From Acidimicrobiales bacterium (GTDB lineage: Bacteria; Actinomycetota; Acidimicrobiia; Acidimicrobiales; Bog-793): a stretch of DNA of 6,987 bases. The notes beneath the pieces are model-generated. The model saw only the letters and a program-made list of their open reading frames with translations, was not told the DNA's origin and did not search any database. A program made the translations under genes and the position numbers. The stretch spans positions 1-6,987 of the forward strand of contig JASHRK010000239.1 in the NCBI GenBank assembly GCA_030037405.1, written 5' to 3'. Each line of letters opens with the position of its first letter. Position 1 is the first letter of the stretch. Below, piece after piece: positions 1 to 4,869 of the stretch.

Positions 1-72
1 AGCCCTGCATCTGGCGGTGCCGAGCTCTCGTTCCAGCTCGAGCGCCTCGCCGAGGCCCTCGGGACCGGCTGA
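1..72 (+). CDS. Possible 3' end of an unidentified upstream gene
   Basis: The first reading frame is open from the window edge to a TGA at 70-72 and would end in ...LSFQLERLAEALGTG. The amphipathic, Leu/Glu/Ala-rich ending looks like a real C-terminal helix, and a gene ending about 67 bases before proA would fit the tight spacing of the following genes. Only 23 codons are visible, so no family can be named. proB is a common neighbour of proA, but nothing here shows it. The other two forward frames are also open for much of this stretch, so the call is weak. Confidence 0.3.
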   Translation, partial: SPASGGAELSFQLERLAEALGTG

Positions 73-139
73 GCCAGAGCCGGCGGGCTGCACCGCCCTC
101 GCAAGAAACGCCGTCTCGAGTGGCCGCTACCCTGTCGAG

Positions 140-1390
140 ATGGAGGCCACGCCGCTCGAGGAGCTAGCCGGGCGGTCCGTAACCGCCTCCCAGCGCCTCG
201 CCACCGCTCTTACGGCCGACAAGGACGCCTTCCTGCGCCAGGCGGCCGATCTGCTGGAGGCGGCTCACGGCGAGATCCTCGAAGCGAACGTGAAGGACCT
301 CGAGGCGGCGACGGCCCGGGGAGCTTCCCCGGCAACGGTCGATCGGCTCCGGCTCGACTCGCGGCGCCTCTCCCAGATGGCAGAAGGGTTGCGTGCCGTG
401 GCCGCCCTCCCCGACCCGGTGGGCGAGGTGGTCGAGGGTCACGTGCGCCCGAACGGGCTGCGGGTGGAGCGCGTCCGGGTGCCGCTCGGCGTCGTCGGCC
501 TCATCTACGAGAACCGCCCGAACGTCACCTCGGACGCCGCCGGCCTCTGCCTCAAGGCCGGTAACGCCGCCTTGCTCCGCGGCTCTGGCGCCGCCCTCTC
601 GTCCAACCGGGCGATCGCCGCCATCCTGCGGGCGGGGCTCGACAAGGTGGGCCTCCCCGAGGACGGGGTCCTCCTCGTCGAGGACACCTCGCACGAGACG
701 GCCGAGGCCTTCGTGCGCCTGCAGGCGATCGACTGCCTCATACCGCGGGGTGGGCCGCAGCTGATCACCATGGTGAGAGAGCGCTCGACTGTGCCCTACG
801 TCATCGACGGCGACGGCAACTGCCACGTCTACGTCGACCGCTCCGCCGATCTCGAGATGGCGAGGCGGATCGTCGTCAACGCCAAGACCTCCCGACCGAG
901 CGTCTGCAACGCCATGGAGTCGCTCCTCGTCCATGGCGACGTCGCCGACCAGTTCCTGCCGGAGATCGCCTCCGAGCTCGCCGAGCGCGGCGTCGAGCTG
1001 GTGGGCGACCCGACAGCCTGCAGGCTCGTCCCGACGATCGCCCCGGCCACCGAGGAGGACTTCGCCACCGAGTTCCTCGCCCTCAAGTGCTCGGTCGCCG
1101 TCGTGGCAAGCCTCGACGGCGCCATCTCCCATCTCAGGCGGTACTCCTCCGGCCACTCCGAGGCGATCGTCACCGAGGACATCGGCGCCGCCAGCCGGTT
1201 CGTGCGCGAGGTCGATGCGGCCGCTGTGCTCGTCAACGCCTCCACCCGTTTCGTCGACGGCGGGGAGCTGGGGCTCGGGGCAGAGGTCGGGATCTCGACC
1301 CAGAAACTCCACGCCCGCGGCCCCATGGGCTTGAAGGAGCTCACGGCCGTCAAGTACGTCGTCTACGGGGAAGGACAGACGCGGGCGTGA
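140..1390 (+). CDS. proA: Glutamate-5-semialdehyde dehydrogenase (gamma-glutamyl phosphate reductase)
   Basis: This cytoplasmic enzyme reduces gamma-glutamyl-5-phosphate to glutamate-5-semialdehyde with NADPH, the second step of proline synthesis from glutamate. The family signature is clear: GLIYENRPNVTSDAA around residues 120-134, IPRGGPQLI at 201-209, and NAKTSRPSVCNAMESLL with the expected catalytic Cys256. Near the C-terminus are ELGLGAEVGIST and ARGPMGL (from 392). The ATG at 140 gives 416 residues, matching the usual length of about 415-420 and beginning directly before the conserved helical N-terminus. The frame stays open upstream to position 17, but that extension is Ser/Pro-rich and unlike the family. 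No strong Shine-Dalgarno site precedes 140, so initiation may depend on the upstream gene. The stop overlaps the GTG of the next gene, pointing to one transcript. All key motifs are intact. Confidence 0.97.
   Translation: MEATPLEELAGRSVTASQRLATALTADKDAFLRQAADLLEAAHGEILEANVKDLEAATARGASPATVDRLRLDSRRLSQMAEGLRAVAALPDPVGEVVEGHVRPNGLRVERVRVPLGVVGLIYENRPNVTSDAAGLCLKAGNAALLRGSGAALSSNRAIAAILRAGLDKVGLPEDGVLLVEDTSHETAEAFVRLQAIDCLIPRGGPQLITMVRERSTVPYVIDGDGNCHVYVDRSADLEMARRIVVNAKTSRPSVCNAMESLLVHGDVADQFLPEIASELAERGVELVGDPTACRLVPTIAPATEEDFATEFLALKCSVAVVASLDGAISHLRRYSSGHSEAIVTEDIGAASRFVREVDAAAVLVNASTRFVDGGELGLGAEVGISTQKLHARGPMGLKELTAVKYVVYGEGQTRA
1367..1376 (+). promoter_or_regulatory. Ribosome binding site for the MoxR-like gene
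   Basis: A purine-rich GGGGAAGGAC stretch inside the last codons of proA lies about 10 bases before the GTG at 1387. It supports that GTG as the start rather than the later in-frame GTGs at 1435 and 1444. Confidence 0.55.
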
Positions 1391-2286
1391 GTGGGCGCGA
1401 CGAGGGAGGGGCGCGACGGGAGCGTTTTGCCTCGGTGGCGGCGGTGCGGGAGCAGCTCCACTCAGTCGGCTACCTGGCGGACGACGGGCTGTCCGGCGTC
1501 GTCTACCTCGCCGACCGGCTCGGCAAGCCGGTCCTCGTCGAGGGCCCGGCCGGCACGGGGAAGACGGAGCTCGCGAAATCGGTGGCCGCCATGACGGGCG
1601 CCCGGCTGATCCGGCTGCAGTGCTACGAGGGGCTCGACGAGTCCAAGGCGCTCTACGAGTGGAACTACAAGAGACAGCTGCTCCGCATCCAGGTCGAGCA
1701 GGGCGCCGCGTGGGCGGACATAGAGGAGGACATCTTCACCGAGGAGTTCCTCCTCACCCGGCCGCTTCTCGAGGCGATCCGGGCGAGCGAGCCGGTCGTG
1801 CTCCTCATAGACGAGGTCGACCGGGTGGAGATCGAGACCGAAGCGCTCCTACTCGAGGTCCTCTCCGACTACCAGGTCTCGATCCCCGAGCTCGGCACGG
1901 TGACGGCGACCCAGATCCCGCTCGTCTTCCTCACCTCGAACAACACACGGGAGCTCTCCGAGGCACTGAAGCGGCGCTGCCTCTATCTCCATCTCGACTA
2001 CCCCTCCGTCGAGCGCGAGAGGGAGATAGTGCTCGTTAAGGTCCCGGGGATCTCCGAGCAGCTCGCCGACCAGGTGGCTCGCATCGTCCGGTCCCTCCGC
2101 TCGCTCGACTTGAAGAAACACCCCTCTATCTCCGAGACCCTCGACTGGTCACGAACGCTCGTGCTCCTCGGCATCGAGTCCGTCGACGCCGAGACAACCC
2201 GTGAGACCCTCAACCTGCTCCTCAAGTACCGATCCGACATCGAGGCTGCGTCAAAGGAGCTCGGCGCGACGGCAATGACCGCCTGA
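1387..2286 (+). CDS. MoxR/CoxD-like AAA+ ATPase
   Basis: A 299-residue AAA+ ATPase of the MoxR type. Visible motifs are Walker A GPAGTGKT (residues 53-60), Walker B LLIDE (139-143), a sensor-1 Asn in FLTSNNT (N185), and an ALKRRC arginine-finger-like segment (R196/R197). The stretch LQCYEGLDESKALYEWNYKRQLL is typical of the CoxD-like branch, whose Oligotropha member helps mature CO dehydrogenase. MoxR proteins generally form ring oligomers and work with a VWA partner to insert cofactors or remodel complexes. The next gene encodes such a partner. The GTG start lies within the proA stop (GTGA, 1387-1390), and the TGA overlaps the next ATG by one base, so translation is probably coupled. The same frame is open upstream to 1087, but that part is out of frame with proA and is a shadow. 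The client is unknown because no CO dehydrogenase genes are present; the family call is secure and the specific function is not. Confidence 0.93.
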   Translation: MSGRDEGGARRERFASVAAVREQLHSVGYLADDGLSGVVYLADRLGKPVLVEGPAGTGKTELAKSVAAMTGARLIRLQCYEGLDESKALYEWNYKRQLLRIQVEQGAAWADIEEDIFTEEFLLTRPLLEAIRASEPVVLLIDEVDRVEIETEALLLEVLSDYQVSIPELGTVTATQIPLVFLTSNNTRELSEALKRRCLYLHLDYPSVEREREIVLVKVPGISEQLADQVARIVRSLRSLDLKKHPSISETLDWSRTLVLLGIESVDAETTRETLNLLLKYRSDIEAASKELGATAMTA

Positions 2287-3734
2287 TGCTCGACGTCCTC
2301 ACGGGCTTCGTCGCCGAGCTCAGGCGCTCCGGTCTGCCGGTGTCGGTGACAGAGGCTGCCGACGCGGCGGAAGCGATCCGTCACGTGCCTCTAGAGGACC
2401 GCCAGGCCTTCAAGTACGCCCTTGGCGCCACGCTCGTCAAGTCCTCCGCCCACTGGCGTGCCTTCGACACCGCCTTCGAGGTGTACTTCTCGCTCCGAGG
2501 GTCGCAGTACGAGATCGGGACAGATGAGCTCTTCGGGACGAGAGAGGAGGACGTGCCTGGGGGGGTGGGGGCCGGCGAGGTCCGGGAACGCCGGGACGGT
2601 GCCGGTGGCCTCGAGGCTGTGAGCCCCGAGGAGATAGCGGCGATGCTCTACAGGGCCCTCAGGGACCGCGACAAGGCGATGCTTGCTGCCGTGGCCCGCC
2701 TTGCCGTCCGTCTCTATGCCGGCATGGAGCCGGGGCGCCCCGTCGGCGGCACCTACTACTTCTACAGGACCTTGAGGAACCTCGACCTCGACGGCGTGGT
2801 GGAAAGGCTCGTCGACGAGGCGCGGGGGACGGTCCCGGGGGACGCCGAGGCTTTGACGCCCCTCGAGGAGCGGCTCCTCGAGGAGGAGTACAGGGCCCGC
2901 GTCGAGGAGCTGCAGCGGGAGATAGAAGCCGAGATCCGCAGGCGCCTCGTATCCGACAGGGGTGCCGGCGCCCTCGCCCAGGCATTGAGGAAGCCCCTTC
3001 CGGAGGACGTCGACTTCATGCACGCGAGCCGGGAGGAGCTCGTGATGATGCGCCGCGCCATCCAGCCGCTTGCCCGCAAGCTGCAGGCGCGCCTTGCCCG
3101 GAAGAGACGACACCTGCGCCGTGGCGCTCTCGACTTCCGCTCGACGGTACGGCACTCGCTCTCCTACGGCGGCGTCCCCGCCGACCCGAGGTTCCGGCAC
3201 CCGCGCCCCTCGAAGCCCGAGATCGTCGTCATAGCCGACATCTCCGGCTCGGTCGCCGCCTTCGCCCGCTTCACGCTCCACCTCGTACATGCCATCGGGG
3301 CCCAGTTCTCACAGGTGCGGAGTTTCGTCTTCATTGACGGCATCGACGAGGTGAGCCGGATCTTCGAGCGCTGCGAGACGGTCACGGAGGCAGTCCATCG
3401 TGTCAACCAGGAGGCGGACGTCGTCTGGGTGGACGGGCACTCCGACTACGGCCACGCCCTCGGCGTCTTCCGGGAGCGTTGGGGGCGTCAGATCGGGCCG
3501 AAGACGAGCATCATCGTCCTCGGCGACGCCCGCTCCAACTACCACTCGCCCGAGGCCTGGGTCCTGAAGGAGCTCCAGCAGCGGGCACGGCACGTCTACT
3601 GGCTCAACCCTGAGCCGAAGTCCTACTGGGGGAGCGGCGACTCAATCATCGAGCAGTACGCCCAGTTCTGTGACGGGGTCTACGAGTGTCGCAACCTGCG
3701 CCAGCTAGGGGCGTTCGTCGAGAACCTCGTGTGA
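2286..3734 (+). CDS. CoxE-like protein with von Willebrand factor A domain
   Basis: A 482-residue protein, the probable partner of the MoxR-like ATPase just upstream. The N-terminal half is helical and includes a strongly charged, coiled-coil-prone segment at about residues 190-228. A basic linker leads to RRGALDFRSTVRHSLSYGGVP (278-298), a motif typical of CoxE-family proteins. The C-terminal VWA domain carries the metal-site (MIDAS) sequence DISGS (318-322), a second element GHSDYGHAL with Ser386/Asp387, and a third Asp in VLGDARS (D414). It continues through the family-like HVYWLNPEP segment. Ser386 stands where many VWA domains have Thr. No signal peptide or membrane helix is evident, so it is probably cytoplasmic. 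The ATG overlaps the preceding TGA by one base (TGATG); an AAAGGAG lies 26 bases upstream, too far for a normal site, which favours coupled re-initiation. A run of seven G at 2559-2565 lies in a Gly-rich segment. The function is probably metal-dependent client binding; the client is unknown. Confidence 0.92.
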   Translation: MLDVLTGFVAELRRSGLPVSVTEAADAAEAIRHVPLEDRQAFKYALGATLVKSSAHWRAFDTAFEVYFSLRGSQYEIGTDELFGTREEDVPGGVGAGEVRERRDGAGGLEAVSPEEIAAMLYRALRDRDKAMLAAVARLAVRLYAGMEPGRPVGGTYYFYRTLRNLDLDGVVERLVDEARGTVPGDAEALTPLEERLLEEEYRARVEELQREIEAEIRRRLVSDRGAGALAQALRKPLPEDVDFMHASREELVMMRRAIQPLARKLQARLARKRRHLRRGALDFRSTVRHSLSYGGVPADPRFRHPRPSKPEIVVIADISGSVAAFARFTLHLVHAIGAQFSQVRSFVFIDGIDEVSRIFERCETVTEAVHRVNQEADVVWVDGHSDYGHALGVFRERWGRQIGPKTSIIVLGDARSNYHSPEAWVLKELQQRARHVYWLNPEPKSYWGSGDSIIEQYAQFCDGVYECRNLRQLGAFVENLV

Positions 3735-3783
3735 TCGGTGAGGCTTCGAGACGCCGGCCGGGAGCCTCGTGTGATCGGTGAGG
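3725..3783 (+). repeat. 19-bp direct repeat duplicating the end of the VWA gene
   Basis: CCTCGTGTGATCGGTGAGG occurs at 3725-3743 and again, perfectly, at 3765-3783, a 40-bp offset. With one mismatch the match extends three bases leftwards. The first copy contains the last codons and TGA of the VWA gene, so the second looks like a local duplication of the gene end placed in the intergenic gap. Confidence 0.85.
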
Positions 3784-3793
3784 GAGCGGGGCC

Positions 3794-3829
3794 GGCTGAG
3801 TCGGCTGAGTCGGCTGACTTGGCTGAGTC
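3794..3829 (+). repeat. Four tandem 9-bp units, consensus GGCTGAGTC
   Basis: The units lie at 3794, 3803, 3812 and 3821. Three are identical and the third reads GGCTGACTT. They sit between the VWA gene and the phosphatase. If the upstream GTG at 3778 were used they would encode a Leu-Ser-Arg repeat at the N-terminus, which is unlike the phosphatase family, so they are more probably non-coding. Whether they are slippage products or protein-binding sites cannot be told from the sequence. Confidence 0.85.
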
Positions 3830-3857
3830 GTTGGGGGAGCGGAGTACCCGACCCGCC

Positions 3858-3864
3858 TAAGGTG
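3858..3864 (+). promoter_or_regulatory. Ribosome binding site for the histidine phosphatase gene
   Basis: TAAGGTG resembles the Shine-Dalgarno sequence and ends six bases before the ATG at 3871. This decides that start over the in-frame GTG at 3778, which would add a repeat-encoded leader. Confidence 0.55.
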
Positions 3865-3870
3865 CATGCA

Positions 3871-4599
3871 ATGAAGGTTGTCGCCGCTGCCAACCGTTCG
3901 ATAGCGCCCGGCACCCGCCTCGCCATCATCCGCCACGGGGAAGCGGTCAGCAACGTCGAGGACAGGCTAGAAGGCCATGAGAGCTGCGGCGGGTTGACCG
4001 AGCGGGGGCGCCGGCAGGTGGCCGCCCTCGCCGAGCGGCTCGAGCGGACGGGCGAGCTGGATGGCGCCTCGGCTCTCTACGCCAGCTTGTTGAGGCGGGC
4101 CGTCGAGACAGCCGAGATGCTCGCGCCCGCCCTGGGCGGCCTCAAGGTGCAACGGACATGCTCGCTGTGCGAGCGGCACGTGGGCGAGGCCGACGGCATG
4201 ACGTGGACGGAGTACGAGGCGAGGTACGGGTGTGAGCGGCCCGGACTGGACGACGACCGCGAGCTTTCGCCGGGCGGAGAGTCGTGGGCGGGCTTTCTCG
4301 ATCGAGCGGAGGACGGGCTCTACACGGTGATGGAGAGACACCCGTCCGAGCTCATCGTCGTCGCCGGCCACGGCGGCATCGTCGGCGCATCCCTCATACG
4401 TTTCCTCGGCATCGGCCGGAACGGCTTCGCCCTTCGCGGCTACGCCGACAACTCCTCGATCACCGAGTGGGAGTGGACCGGGAAGCGGTGGTGGTTCGTG
4501 CGCTACAACGACGCCAGCCATCTCGACGCCTCCGAGTGGGGGGCTGAGCGCGGGCTCCGGCTCGCGCCACCGAACTGGGTGCGGGCGGAGGCTTCCTGA
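3871..4599 (+). CDS. Histidine phosphatase family protein (phosphoglycerate mutase-like)
   Basis: A 242-residue branch-1-type histidine phosphatase. The catalytic motif IIRHGEAVSN places the nucleophilic His at residue 22. GLTERGRRQV follows, then SLLRRAVETAEML with a phosphate-pocket Arg (R75/R76), CERHVGEADG with a candidate acid/base Glu101, and VVAGHGGIVGASL with the second active-site His167. All core residues are present, so it should be an active phosphohydrolase or mutase. The substrate cannot be read from sequence, since the family covers phosphoglycerate, sugar phosphates, nucleotides and phosphoproteins. The Cys in EGHESCGGLTERG is compatible with a subset of actinobacterial members. 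No signal peptide is seen, so it is probably cytoplasmic. It lies 136 bases after the VWA gene on the same strand and could be read from the same transcript or its own promoter; no convincing -35/-10 pair was recognised. A strong hairpin follows its stop. Confidence 0.93.
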   Translation: MKVVAAANRSIAPGTRLAIIRHGEAVSNVEDRLEGHESCGGLTERGRRQVAALAERLERTGELDGASALYASLLRRAVETAEMLAPALGGLKVQRTCSLCERHVGEADGMTWTEYEARYGCERPGLDDDRELSPGGESWAGFLDRAEDGLYTVMERHPSELIVVAGHGGIVGASLIRFLGIGRNGFALRGYADNSSITEWEWTGKRWWFVRYNDASHLDASEWGAERGLRLAPPNWVRAEAS

Positions 4600-4624
4600 A
4601 GCGACCGTGGAGAGACTTCGCTTC
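4591..4624 (+). other. Small overlapping inverted repeats at the phosphatase stop codon
   Basis: GCTTC/GAAGC (4591-4595 and 4598-4602) spans the stop codon. GAAGCGA/TCGCTTC (4598-4604 and 4618-4624) shares its left arm, so the two structures exclude each other. They are short and may be accidental, or may add to 3'-end structure before the main terminator hairpin. Confidence 0.35.
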
Positions 4625-4636
4625 TGGATAAAGGAG

Positions 4637-4672
4637 CTGGCGTGAGTTTCCGAGATCGGAAACTCACGCCAG
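4637..4672. terminator. Strong hairpin, probable (possibly bidirectional) terminator
   Basis: CTGGCGTGAGTTTCCGA at 4637-4653 is followed, after two bases, by its exact reverse complement at 4656-4672. This gives a 17-bp perfect dyad (a 16-bp stem with a 4-base loop in RNA). It begins 37 bases after the phosphatase stop. Downstream is a T-enriched stretch, GCCTTCGTTGTTCTT, rather than a clean T-tract. On the other strand the hairpin is followed by a short T-containing stretch (CTCCTTTATCC), so it could stop transcription from both convergent genes. Confidence 0.75.
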
Positions 4673-4703
4673 GCCTTCGTTGTTCTTATGAGCCGGCCGC
4701 CTC

Positions 4704-4754
4704 CGTCTTGTGGACCTGAGTACGCGCATGCGCGGTGGAATGTCCACGATGTTG
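4704..4754. repeat. 51-bp palindromic intergenic repeat, copy 1
   Basis: This unit runs from CGTCTTGTGGAC to GTCCACGATGTTG and has a central perfect palindrome GCGCATGCGC (4724-4733). GTGGAC and GTCCAC form outer inverted arms. It matches copy 2 at 48 of 51 positions, differing only at 4734-4736 (GGT versus ATA). The element lies between convergent genes and resembles an extragenic palindromic repeat. I do not recognise its family. Confidence 0.85.
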
Positions 4755-4763
4755 CCGGGCCCT

Positions 4764-4814
4764 CGTCTTGTGGACCTGAGTACGCGCATGCGCATAGGAA
4801 TGTCCACGATGTTG
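4764..4814. repeat. 51-bp palindromic intergenic repeat, copy 2
   Basis: This second copy lies exactly 60 bp after the first, in the same orientation, separated by a 9-bp spacer unlike the flanks. Its dyad is better than that of copy 1. From 4770 to 4807 the arms GTGGAC/GTCCAC, an internal TA pair on each side and the core GCGCATGCGC (4784-4793) are all symmetric. The ATA at 4794-4796, where copy 1 has GGT, improves the symmetry. Confidence 0.85.
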
Positions 4815-4822
4815 ATCCGCCC

Positions 4823-4849
4823 GGCCCGTCCGGCGCCGCCCGGCGGGCC
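4823..4849 (-). terminator. GC-rich hairpin after the minus-strand gene
   Basis: On the minus strand, 20 bases past the stop codon of the large secreted protein, GGCCCG-CCGG and CCGG-(A)-CGGGCC can pair into a stem of about 10 bp with one bulged base and a six-base loop. There is no following U-tract. It is a plausible intrinsic-like terminator or 3' stabiliser for that gene, but in DNA this GC-rich such stems also arise by chance. Confidence 0.45.
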
Positions 4850-4869
4850 CACGCGACGGCCCCGGCTCG

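Noticed and set aside
17..139. N-terminal extension of proA from an upstream start
   Set aside because: The added 41 residues are Ser/Pro-rich and unlike ProA, while the ATG at 140 gives the standard family length.
164..1353. Long antisense open frames across proA
   Set aside because: They are typical of GC-rich DNA, where antisense frames lack stops. The translations show no recognisable domain and mirror the coding bias of proA.
1087..1386. Extension of the MoxR-like ATPase into proA
   Set aside because: This part is read out of frame over a well-conserved proA, is Arg-rich nonsense, and is separated from the domain by the well-placed GTG at 1387.
1387..3734. A true CO dehydrogenase maturation locus (coxD/coxE)
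   Set aside because: The resemblance is at family level only. No coxMSL, coxG or other molybdenum-hydroxylase gene is present, so the specific gene symbols were not used.
3778..3870. GTG at 3778 as the start of the histidine phosphatase
   Set aside because: It would add 31 residues encoded largely by 9-bp tandem repeats, and a better ribosome site sits just before the ATG at 3871.
4704..4814. CRISPR array or integron attC sites
   Set aside because: There are only two repeats, the spacer is 9 bp, and no cas genes are present. The GTTG at the repeat ends is not followed by a consistent attC core, and there is no integrase.
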